A stretch of 64,000 nt of DNA from NCBI GenBank assembly GCA_919902735.1, contig CAKKRM010000240.1, positions 1-64,000 on the forward strand. The letters run 5' to 3'. Position 1 is the stretch's first letter. Every line of letters begins with the position of its first letter. The DNA is from Anaerolineales bacterium (GTDB lineage: Bacteria > Chloroflexota > Anaerolineae > Anaerolineales > Villigracilaceae). Below are positions 47,105 through 55,859 of this stretch, one piece after another. The notes under the pieces are model-generated. The model was not told the DNA's origin, did no database searches, and saw only the letters and a program-made list of their open reading frames with translations. The position numbers and the translations under genes are program-made.

Positions 47105-49099
47105 ATGGCATTTGATTCTGACCTTCAAAATTCATCGACGTCGCGGGGCGTCTGGCAAGAAAGAATTCTTGCCGATATTAGCGTTCCCTGGAAACTGAAT
47201 TTGCTAATCCTGGTGATGATCATCGGAATCATAGCGGTTTTCTCCACCGCGCTGCAAGGCATTAACGCCATCCAAAATCAACAACGGTACAACTTCACTT
47301 CCATCAGCGCATCCATCACCGCGCTGAATGACGCCGACATTGCCCTGGGAGAAATACAAACCGAGCTGATCTTGCTAGAGAATTCGGCTCTCTCGCCGAA
47401 AGAAATAGACAGCCACCTCGAAAAAATCACAAATGCCGAGAACATAGCGGCATCTACATTGCAGGAATATGAAACGGACTGGCTCCCTCTTCTGGAATTA
47501 ACTCTCAACGCAGGAATTCCTCAAAATAGAAAAGAAGAAATCCAAAAAACTCTGGATGCTCTTCAAAATGACGAGATTTTACTTTTAACTCAAATTAATA
47601 ATAATTACCAGGCATACACTGCAGAATCGGCCATCTATTACCAAAACATAAAAAAAGGGGAGTATGACGACCAGGCTGAAGACCGGATTACCAATCTCCT
47701 TACCTCAACGCACCCTTCAATAAGGCAATTGATTTCGATACACAGTGAAAGACAACTCCTGGCCAATGAAATCTCCCAATCCATATATCTGGACCTCGGC
47801 ATCCGAATGATTTTCGCATTAACGCTGGCGGCTGGATTCGGTTTGATATTTGCAAACTCTGTTGCCCATTCGATTAGTTCGCGCTTAAATACCCTTGGCA
47901 ACAGCGCCCTGGCATTGCAGGATGATCTTCTTGATCGCCGCTCCAATATTTCTGTGATAGGAAATGATGAGATCGCCCTCGTGTCCAGATCGTTCGATGA
48001 AATGTCCGGACGCCTGAGGCAAATGTTTGCAGACCTTGAAAATAAAGTAAGGGAACGCACCCTAAAGCTTGCCGCCGCAACTGCAGAAAGCAACAAGCGC
48101 GCCCAGCAGTTCGAAGCGATCACCATCGTAGCGCGCGCCATCAGCGCCACCCAGAATTTACAGGAACTGCTTCCTCAAATATCCAGCGCCATCAGCGAAC
48201 AGTTTGGCTTTTACCATGTAGGCATCTTCCTGAACGATCCCGCCAATCAAACTGCCATGCTTCTCGCGGCGAATAGCGAAGGCGGAAAGAAAATGCTCCA
48301 GCGTAATCACCAACTCAGGATCGGCGAACAGGGTATCGTCGGGTACGTCACCCAAACCGGAAAATCACGCATCGCGCTGGACGTGGGAGAGGATGCCAAT
48401 TACTTCGACAACCCGGAACTACCTTCAACCCATTCTGAGATGGCGCTGCCCCTTAAAACAGGCAGCCGGGTAATCGGCGCGTTGGATATTCAAAGCACAG
48501 AGATTGGCGCTTTTACAGACGATGATTTTGAAGCCCTTTCGGCTTTAGCAGAACAGGTCAGCCTTGCCATTCAAAACGCCCGCCTGTTTGACCAAATAAA
48601 AAAGACACTTTCAGAATCCGAATCGATTCAACGTCAATACATCCGCGAATCCTGGGGACGCCTGTCGAAGGAGGAAAAGCTAAGTGGGTTCCGGTATTCC
48701 GGTGCGGGCGTCATCCCGTTGGATGATGAAACGAAAATCGCCGCAAGGGAAGAGACGAACGAAAAACGCAGGGTTAGCGTACCCATCATCCTGCGCGGTG
48801 AAACCATCGGCACGCTCTCGGTGCAGGTCCAAAAAAGCGAACGCGTCAGCGCAGACCAGATCGACTTGATCAAGGCTGTAGCAGAAAGCGTTGCTCTCTC
48901 CGCAGAAAACGCACGCCTCTTCGAGGAAACCTCCACCCGCGCAGAGCGGGAACGTCTCGTTTCCGAAATCACAACAAAAATACGCACGACCAACGACCCG
49001 CAGGAAATGATCCACACTGCCGTTGATGAACTAAAGCGCGCACTGGGCGTCACCCGCATCGAAATCGTCCCACAAAAAATGACGCCCCCGGATAATTAG
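47105..49099 (+). CDS. Four-helix-bundle-like ligand domain, HAMP, GAF membrane sensor without output domain
   Basis: 664 aa; two TM helices flanking a helical region, HAMP, GAF FYHVGIFLNDPANQTAMLLAANSEGGKKM. Confidence 0.87.
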   Translation: MAFDSDLQNSSTSRGVWQERILADISVPWKLNLLILVMIIGIIAVFSTALQGINAIQNQQRYNFTSISASITALNDADIALGEIQTELILLENSALSPKEIDSHLEKITNAENIAASTLQEYETDWLPLLELTLNAGIPQNRKEEIQKTLDALQNDEILLLTQINNNYQAYTAESAIYYQNIKKGEYDDQAEDRITNLLTSTHPSIRQLISIHSERQLLANEISQSIYLDLGIRMIFALTLAAGFGLIFANSVAHSISSRLNTLGNSALALQDDLLDRRSNISVIGNDEIALVSRSFDEMSGRLRQMFADLENKVRERTLKLAAATAESNKRAQQFEAITIVARAISATQNLQELLPQISSAISEQFGFYHVGIFLNDPANQTAMLLAANSEGGKKMLQRNHQLRIGEQGIVGYVTQTGKSRIALDVGEDANYFDNPELPSTHSEMALPLKTGSRVIGALDIQSTEIGAFTDDDFEALSALAEQVSLAIQNARLFDQIKKTLSESESIQRQYIRESWGRLSKEEKLSGFRYSGAGVIPLDDETKIAAREETNEKRRVSVPIILRGETIGTLSVQVQKSERVSADQIDLIKAVAESVALSAENARLFEETSTRAERERLVSEITTKIRTTNDPQEMIHTAVDELKRALGVTRIEIVPQKMTPPDN

Positions 49100-49117
49100 C
49101 CGCAATGAGGTAGCCCC

Positions 49118-49906
49118 ATGCTAAAAACCATAGCCGTATCAAACGAAAAAGGCGGGGTGGCAAAAACCACCACAACCCTCTCCCTGGGCGCAGCCCTTAT
49201 GGAATTGGGAAATCGCATCCTGCTAATCGACCTGGACGCCCAGGCCAACCTTACCCTTGCGCTTGGCTTCGAACCAGGAGAAAACGAACACACCTCCAGC
49301 AATCTCATGTTGGATAACATCCCCCTGCTCGATGTTTGTAAAAAAACCGAGGTAAAAAACCTCGACCTCATTCCCTCAAGTTCGCGCATCGAAATATCGG
49401 AGCAATTCCTGCCTGTGCGCACGGGCTACACCACCATTCTCCAGCGCGCCATCCGCGCCACGCCCAACCTTCCTTATGATTACATCATTTTAGACTGCCC
49501 CCCCGCGCTTGGGGCAATCACAAAAAACGCGCTCGCCGCCTCAGACCTGCTGCTCATCCCAACCCAGGCAGAATACTTCTCGGCCTACGCGCTTCGCAAC
49601 ATGATGGCGCTCATCCGCAACATACGCGAGCAGGATAACCCCAACCTTGCCTATCGCATCCTCGTCACCATGCTGGACAGGAGAAACCGCACCCATCGCA
49701 ACATCCACGAGCAGCTTCGCTCCACCTTTGGCGAAGGCGTCTTTAACACCGTCATCGAAATGGACACAAAATTACGTGAAAGCCCCATCGCAGGGCTGCC
49801 CATCACCCAGTACAAATCCGGCGCGCGCGGCTCCACCCAATACCGCGTGCTCGCTCAGGAGCTAATGGAATATGTCAAAGAAACCGAAAATAGACAAGCG
49901 GCTTAA
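49118..49906 (+). CDS. ParA/MinD/Soj-like P-loop ATPase
   Basis: Deviant Walker A NEKGGVAKTTTT; LLIDLDAQANLTLALG; YDYIILDCPPALG. Confidence 0.93.
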   Translation: MLKTIAVSNEKGGVAKTTTTLSLGAALMELGNRILLIDLDAQANLTLALGFEPGENEHTSSNLMLDNIPLLDVCKKTEVKNLDLIPSSSRIEISEQFLPVRTGYTTILQRAIRATPNLPYDYIILDCPPALGAITKNALAASDLLLIPTQAEYFSAYALRNMMALIRNIREQDNPNLAYRILVTMLDRRNRTHRNIHEQLRSTFGEGVFNTVIEMDTKLRESPIAGLPITQYKSGARGSTQYRVLAQELMEYVKETENRQAA

Positions 49907-52900
49907 CAAACTCTTCAAGGATATTCAACCCGAAGAAAGTGTCACCAGATCGGGTGGCAGGCCCAGGGCGGAGGAAGAGGCGGCGCCTCCCTCCCCGCCG
50001 AAGGCTGTTCAAAAAAATCCCGTATCAGCCGCCTCCCCGATTCCAACCCGCAGAAGACAAACAGCCGGGCTATATTCGCCGGAAACAATGAGCAGGGCCG
50101 AAGCTATCTCTGCAGATTCATCCGCCTATTCCGTGAATATTCAAACAGGCGAACAGGATTGGGTAACCATGCGGCTGTTTGATGAGCAACAGCCGCGCCA
50201 GTGGTCGAGCGACGAGCAATTGCTCATCAAACAGGTGACCGATCAATTATCCCTGGCAATGGAAAACGCGCGCCTGTTCCAGGAAACGCAAAAACGCGCG
50301 CAGGAACTGGCCGCGGTTAACGAAGTGGTTTCATCCGTTGCGGGCGCGCTGGATCTTAAGCATACCCTGCAAAAAATTGCGGATAATCTGCTAAAGATAC
50401 TTTCCGCCGGGCGCGTTGGCATCACGTTGATGAACCCCGAAAAGACCGCCTTGATCCTGACCGCAGATGCGGTATCCATTTTTGGAACTTCAACAAATAT
50501 TGGGCTGCCCATTCCAATAGATGGCAACCCCGCCACCGAACAAGTAATTCGCACACGCAAACCCGTCTTCGTTCAGGATGCGCCCAACAACCCATTGGCA
50601 GGCCCCATCCGACAAACCCTGCTCGAACGCGGAACAAAAAACCTGCTCATCCTGCCCCTGCTGGCGGAAGATGAAGTGATCGGCACAATTGGCGTGGATT
50701 TTTACGACCTGGACCGCATGATCAGCGAGGATGAACTGCGTATTCTCGAAAACATCGTTTATCAAACCGCCACCGCCATTCAAAAAAACCAACTCTTTGA
50801 ACGCATCGAGCAATCTGAATCAGATTTACGCGCCTTGTTCAACTCGATGGAAGATGTTGTGCTGGTTATGAGCGCAGACGGGCGTTACGAACGCATTGCG
50901 CCCACCAACCCCGCGCGCTTGATTCGCCCACCGGAAGAACTGCTCGGAAAATTCGTGCATGAAGTGCTGCCCAGGGAAACCGCAGAGCGTTTTGTGGCCG
51001 CCATTCAGCAGACCTTGAACAGCCCTGAAAAAGTTCAACTGGAATATGAATTACCTGTCGGGAATGAATCGTTCTGGTTTCTTGCCAACCTTACAAAACT
51101 CGATGAAAACAAGGTCTTCTGGGTGGCGCGAGATATCACCGAGCGTAAAAAAGCGGAAGAAGCCATCCGCCGCAGGAACGAATATCTGGCTGTTTCCGCC
51201 GAGATCGGCAAACTGGTCACATCCACACTGGATTTGAATTCGATCTTTGCCCGCACCGTGAACCTGATCAATGAACGGTTTAATTTTTACTACGCCGCGA
51301 TCTACATCGTGGAAGAAACCGGGTTCAACGCCGCCCTGCGCGAAGCAACAGGCGCGGCTGGCGTGGAAATGAAAAAGCAAAATCATTCCCATCCGATTAA
51401 TCTCAAATCCACGGTGGGCAAGGTGGCATCGGAAGGGCAGGCGCTGGTCGTCAACGATATCAGAGCCAGCCCGCTGCACGTTGTCAATCCCCTGCTGCCG
51501 AACACCAAAGCGGAAGCGGCCATCCCCCTTCGGATTGGCAACCGCATCATCGGTGTGATCGATATTCAAGCGGAGAATACAGGCGCGTTCACCGAGGATG
51601 AGGTGGCAGTACTACAAACGCTTGCAGACCAGGTTGCGGTGGCAATTGACAATGCCCGTTCCTTCGAGCTTTCGCAACAGGCTGTTATGGAAATGCGCGA
51701 GATCGACCGCCTGAAAAGCCAGTTCCTTGCCAACATGAGCCACGAACTCCGCACGCCTCTCAATTCGATCATCGGCTTTTCACGCGTCATCTTAAAAGGG
51801 ATCGACGGACCGGTGACAGAATTGCAACAGCAAGACCTGACCGCCATTTACAACTCCGGCCAGCATTTGCTTGGCCTCATCAACGATATCCTCGATCTGG
51901 CAAAGATCGAAGCGGGCAAAATGGAGCTGGCCTTCGACGAAGTTAACATTTCGGATGTGGCTAACAGCGTGCTTTCCACCATGAGCGGTTTGGTAAAAGA
52001 CCGTCCGATTCAAATAAAGCGGGTGATTGAACCGAACCTGCCAACGGTCCGGGCAGATGCGATCCGCGTCCGACAGGTGATGATCAACCTGCTGTCTAAT
52101 GCCGCCAAATTCACGGAGGAAGGCGATATCGTCGTGGAAGTTGGACTGAAACCTGGCGCCCAGGGCCGCAACGAAATCAAGATAAGCGTGATCGATACAG
52201 GGCCGGGCATTTCCGAACAAGATCAGGAAAAGCTGTTCCAACCCTTCTCGCAAGTGGATGACTCTCCCACCCGCAAAACAGGCGGCACGGGTTTAGGCCT
52301 GTCCATCTGCCAGCAACTGATCAACATGCACGGCGGGCGCATTTGGGTTGAAAGCGCTGTGGGGAAAGGCAGCGTATTCTCCTTTACCCTGCCGCTCTTC
52401 CGCAAAGAAAGGGAAAACGATACTCAGCCGAACGGAAATAAAATCATCCTTGCCATAGACGATGATCCGCAAGTGATCGGGTTATATGAGCGCTACCTGC
52501 ATCCGCAGGGATACCAGGTTGTGCCATTGACCGACCCATCGCGCGCGGTGGAACGGGTGAGGCAATTGAAACCGTTTGCAATTACACTGGATATTATGAT
52601 GCCGGGCATAGATGGCTGGCAGGTTTTGGACGCCCTGAAAGGCGACCCGGTGACCCGCCACATTCCCGTCATTGTTTGCAGTATCATCGAAGACTTGGAA
52701 AAAGGCTTCAACCTCGGAGCCTCGGAATATCTTGTCAAGCCCATTCTTGAGGATGATCTGGTCAACGCGCTCGACCGCCTGAATGCAGACGGTTCCATTC
52801 GGGATGTGCTGGTTATCGACGATAACCCGGATGATCTGCGCTTGATCGCAAAGATATTGAACGATGACGGCAGGTACAAAGCCATCCTGGCCGAAGGCGG

Positions 52901-53189
52901 AAACAGCGGTTGGAATATAATTTCCACCGGAAGCCCGCCGCACGCCATCATCCTGGATTTGTTCATGCCGGATATGAACGGCTTTCAAATTCTCGAGAAA
53001 TTACAGGCCGATAAAAAACTGCGCGATATTCCAACCATTGTCATCAGCGGCATGGAGTTGTCGTTGGAACAAAAGAATCAGCTAAATGAATTTGGCCGGC
53101 AGGTGCTGGCCAAGGGAGAGTTCAGCGAAAAGGAATTGCTGACATCCATTCAACGTTCACTGGAACGCATCCAGGCGAGTAACAAGTAA
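49872..53189 (+). CDS. Hybrid histidine kinase: basic N-terminus, GAF remnant, GAF, PAS, GAF, HisKA, HATPase_c, REC, REC
   Basis: 1105 aa; MSHELRTPLNSIIGFSR (H-box), N/G boxes (MINLLSNAAKFT, DTGPGISEQD, GTGLGLSICQQL), two REC domains (ITLDIMMPGIDGW; IILDLFMPDMNGF); 35-bp overlap with parA-like gene. Confidence 0.93.
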   Translation: MSKKPKIDKRLNKLFKDIQPEESVTRSGGRPRAEEEAAPPSPPKAVQKNPVSAASPIPTRRRQTAGLYSPETMSRAEAISADSSAYSVNIQTGEQDWVTMRLFDEQQPRQWSSDEQLLIKQVTDQLSLAMENARLFQETQKRAQELAAVNEVVSSVAGALDLKHTLQKIADNLLKILSAGRVGITLMNPEKTALILTADAVSIFGTSTNIGLPIPIDGNPATEQVIRTRKPVFVQDAPNNPLAGPIRQTLLERGTKNLLILPLLAEDEVIGTIGVDFYDLDRMISEDELRILENIVYQTATAIQKNQLFERIEQSESDLRALFNSMEDVVLVMSADGRYERIAPTNPARLIRPPEELLGKFVHEVLPRETAERFVAAIQQTLNSPEKVQLEYELPVGNESFWFLANLTKLDENKVFWVARDITERKKAEEAIRRRNEYLAVSAEIGKLVTSTLDLNSIFARTVNLINERFNFYYAAIYIVEETGFNAALREATGAAGVEMKKQNHSHPINLKSTVGKVASEGQALVVNDIRASPLHVVNPLLPNTKAEAAIPLRIGNRIIGVIDIQAENTGAFTEDEVAVLQTLADQVAVAIDNARSFELSQQAVMEMREIDRLKSQFLANMSHELRTPLNSIIGFSRVILKGIDGPVTELQQQDLTAIYNSGQHLLGLINDILDLAKIEAGKMELAFDEVNISDVANSVLSTMSGLVKDRPIQIKRVIEPNLPTVRADAIRVRQVMINLLSNAAKFTEEGDIVVEVGLKPGAQGRNEIKISVIDTGPGISEQDQEKLFQPFSQVDDSPTRKTGGTGLGLSICQQLINMHGGRIWVESAVGKGSVFSFTLPLFRKERENDTQPNGNKIILAIDDDPQVIGLYERYLHPQGYQVVPLTDPSRAVERVRQLKPFAITLDIMMPGIDGWQVLDALKGDPVTRHIPVIVCSIIEDLEKGFNLGASEYLVKPILEDDLVNALDRLNADGSIRDVLVIDDNPDDLRLIAKILNDDGRYKAILAEGGNSGWNIISTGSPPHAIILDLFMPDMNGFQILEKLQADKKLRDIPTIVISGMELSLEQKNQLNEFGRQVLAKGEFSEKELLTSIQRSLERIQASNK

Positions 53190-53207
53190 ACAGGAGATCC
53201 AACTAAA

Positions 53208-54860
53208 GTGTCATTTATCATCAAGTGCCTGGACTGTGGGCACAATGCGCCCTACTATCCAACATCCTCCACCTGCCCCAAATGCGGCAGTCAATGGAGG
53301 GAAGCAGAGTACGATTATGAGCGGATAGGAAAAACCATGCTCGCGCTGCTTTCTACAAGGCCGGCAGGCCTTTGGCGGTATCGGGAATTACTGCCTGTTC
53401 GAAATCCTAATGTCAGCCTTTCGCTCGGCGAAGGAAGCACTCCGTTGATCCGGGCTGGGAATTTGGGGATGATGCTGGGCTGTCCCAACATTTTCATAAA
53501 AGACGAAAGGCAGGGGCCAACTTCCTCTTTTAAGGACAGGCAGGCCGCAGTAACCATTGCCGCCCTCAAGGAAGCGGGCATCACTGAAATGGTCGCCGCG
53601 TCCACTGGGAACGTGGCAATATCCTATTCCGCATACGCCTCCCGCGCAGGGATGAAGCTATGGGCGTTCGTAACCAGCCTGGTTCCAGCAGTAAAAATGC
53701 GCGAGATCGCGCTTTACGGAAGCCAGGTAATCAAGATCACCGGTTCGTACGACCAGTGCAAGCAGGTGGCTTCCGAGTTTGCGCGCCAACGCCGTTTGTA
53801 TCAGGATATGGGCGCGCGCACCATCACATCCATCGAAGCGATGAAAACCATCGCCTTTGAAATTGCGGAACAATTGACAGCCGTGCAGGGGCCCGGTGAA
53901 AACAGCCCCTGGCGCACGCCAGATTGGTACGTGCAGGCGATCAGCGGCGGCATGGGGCCGCTGGGCGTTTACAAAGGCTTCCGCGAAATGAAGCAGATGG
54001 GATGGATTGACCGCATTCCAGCCTTTGCCCCCATCCAGGCGGAGGGCTGCGCACCCATGGTCAATAGCTGGAAAAAAGGTCTGGAAAAAGTCGAACCGGT
54101 AAAATCGCCAAAAACACGCATCGAAACCCTTGCCACCGGCGACCCCGGGCGCTCCTATGAATTTCTGCGTGAACACGTCAACAATACGAACGGGGCATTC
54201 GAAAGCGTGAGTGATGAGGATGCCTTCCGCGCCATGCACGTTCTTGCCAAGATGGAGGGCATCTCCGCCGAACCCGCCGCCGCCGCCGCATTTGCAGGCT
54301 TGTTCAAATTGATCCGCGCCGGGGTCATCAAACCCAGCGATACGGTTGTGGTCAATTGCACCGGGCACACCATGCCGGCCGAGCCGAGCATCCTTGGAGA
54401 TAACTGGTCGCGTGATGTTAAATTCCCAACCTTCGAAGAGACTCCCCAGGAAGGCCTGCTCTCCGCGCTCACGCAGGTTGCCCCGGAGCGCTTCCCCAAA
54501 ATCGTAATCGTGGAAGATACCACCGAAGCGCGGCGACTGATTCGCCGCATCCTGCAATCGCAGGGCAATTTTACGATCATGGAAGCAGTGAACGGGCGCG
54601 AAGGACTCGAACTCATCCAGAAAGAACTGCCCGACCTCATCATCCTGGATTTGATGATGCCTGAAATGGACGGCTTTACCGTGATCGAATCGCTGCGAGC
54701 CAACCCCGAAACTGCAACCATTCCCGTTATTGTCGCAACGGCAAAAGAGTTGACCCCCGACGAAAAAAGCAGGCTGGGCGGCCAGATACAATCCCTGATG
54801 CAAAAGGGTGATTTCCTCAACGACGAATTTCTGGAAGAAGTAAAATCGTTAATAAAATAA
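53208..54860 (+). CDS. Threonine-synthase-like PLP enzyme fused to C-terminal response-regulator receiver domain
   Basis: 550 aa, GTG start with CAGGAGATCC; CLDCGH...CPKCG, PLP lysine GPTSSFKDRQA, ASTGNVAISYSAYASRAG; REC KIVIVEDTTEARRLIRRIL...DLIILDLMMPEMDGF...VIVATAKE...LMQKGDF. Confidence 0.92.
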   Translation: MSFIIKCLDCGHNAPYYPTSSTCPKCGSQWREAEYDYERIGKTMLALLSTRPAGLWRYRELLPVRNPNVSLSLGEGSTPLIRAGNLGMMLGCPNIFIKDERQGPTSSFKDRQAAVTIAALKEAGITEMVAASTGNVAISYSAYASRAGMKLWAFVTSLVPAVKMREIALYGSQVIKITGSYDQCKQVASEFARQRRLYQDMGARTITSIEAMKTIAFEIAEQLTAVQGPGENSPWRTPDWYVQAISGGMGPLGVYKGFREMKQMGWIDRIPAFAPIQAEGCAPMVNSWKKGLEKVEPVKSPKTRIETLATGDPGRSYEFLREHVNNTNGAFESVSDEDAFRAMHVLAKMEGISAEPAAAAAFAGLFKLIRAGVIKPSDTVVVNCTGHTMPAEPSILGDNWSRDVKFPTFEETPQEGLLSALTQVAPERFPKIVIVEDTTEARRLIRRILQSQGNFTIMEAVNGREGLELIQKELPDLIILDLMMPEMDGFTVIESLRANPETATIPVIVATAKELTPDEKSRLGGQIQSLMQKGDFLNDEFLEEVKSLIK

Positions 54861-54872
54861 AGGCTGGCACCT

Positions 54873-55820
54873 TTGCCAAAAAAACAAACAGCCGGGATTG
54901 CAGCGGCATTTAGCTCAGCGTTCTTCCTCGGGTTGGCGCCTGTTTTTGGAAAACTCGCCATCACCCAGGGATTCACGCCGTTGGCAGTGGTGGCGCTGCG
55001 TACGGGCTTTGCCGCTGGAATACTCTTCCTGGTTGTTTTGCTTTTCTACCGCCAGTACTTTTATATCTTTCCGGTGGGGTTGGTTGGCTGTATTCTAGCC
55101 GGCGCAATCAATGGGTTGGGCTCCCTGCTTTATTACCTCGCGCTCGAACGGCTGGACGCAAGTTTGGGCCAATTGCTCTACTCGTTGTATCCATTCTTTG
55201 TGGCTCTCTGGCTTGTGCTCGATCATCAACCCCAAAGCCGCCTGACGTTTTTTCGCATCATCCTTGCAACGATTGCTGTTCTGTTGCTTACAAGCGTTCC
55301 CGGCCGTTCTGTGGACGCCAGCGGGGTATTCATGATGATCGGCGCCGCAGTGCTCTATGCCATGCACCTGCCGATCAACCAGCGCGTTCTTTACGAAGTC
55401 CCCGCCCCCACCGTGGCCCTTTATACATTGCTTTCGATGAGCGCAGTGGTCATCCCGGCGTATTTTTTATTTGACCGCGCCTGGCCCGCCACAAGCATTC
55501 CGTGGCTACCCGTGGCTGGGTTAACCTTCGTCACTGTCTTTTCGCGGATCGCTTTGTTCCTGGGGGTGAAGAAGATTGGCGGAATGCAAACCGCATTATT
55601 GGGACTCGCCGAACTTTTGATTGCGATCTTCTTTAGCAGCATTTGGCTTGGCGAAAGCCTTTCCCCCCTCCAATGGCTGGGCGCGCTCGGACTCAGCATC
55701 AGCCTGATTCTGGTAATGTACGAACATCCCTCCGCCCCGACACATAGCGGGAAAACCGGCTGGCTTTCATGGATCCGCGCGCCAGGACTGCCAAAGGATA
55801 TATTTGGCCCGTACGAATAA
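54873..55820 (+). CDS. EamA/DMT-family transporter
   Basis: 315 aa; about ten hydrophobic segments; SSAFFLGLAPVFGKLAI, LERLDASLGQLLYSLYPFFVALW; TTG start. Confidence 0.87.
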   Translation: MPKKQTAGIAAAFSSAFFLGLAPVFGKLAITQGFTPLAVVALRTGFAAGILFLVVLLFYRQYFYIFPVGLVGCILAGAINGLGSLLYYLALERLDASLGQLLYSLYPFFVALWLVLDHQPQSRLTFFRIILATIAVLLLTSVPGRSVDASGVFMMIGAAVLYAMHLPINQRVLYEVPAPTVALYTLLSMSAVVIPAYFLFDRAWPATSIPWLPVAGLTFVTVFSRIALFLGVKKIGGMQTALLGLAELLIAIFFSSIWLGESLSPLQWLGALGLSISLILVMYEHPSAPTHSGKTGWLSWIRAPGLPKDIFGPYE

Positions 55821-55847
55821 AAAAGGCCGCATCGCCGCGGCCTTTTT
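55820..55847. terminator. Bidirectional terminator between convergent operons
   Basis: AAAAAGGCCGC-atcgcc-GCGGCCTTTTT. Confidence 0.85.
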
Positions 55848-55859
55848 GTTTGCAGTTTT

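Noticed and set aside
23098-49099. GAF domains as phytochrome/cyanobacteriochrome bilin sensors
   Set aside because: The conserved GAF signatures (FYHVGIFLLD..., LPxTRSEIALPL) lack the cysteine expected for bilin attachment; no haem oxygenase or PHY domain.
53658-54803. 381-aa ORF on the minus strand (and many other long antisense ORFs, e.g. 12990-13517, 34975-35370, 52482-52988)
   Set aside because: Antisense to clear protein-coding genes; composition is a shadow of the real frame and no recognisable motif or SD.
22234-55820. Chemotaxis operon
   Set aside because: No MCP signalling hairpin, CheA, CheW, CheR or CheB; receivers and HAMP domains alone do not make a che system.
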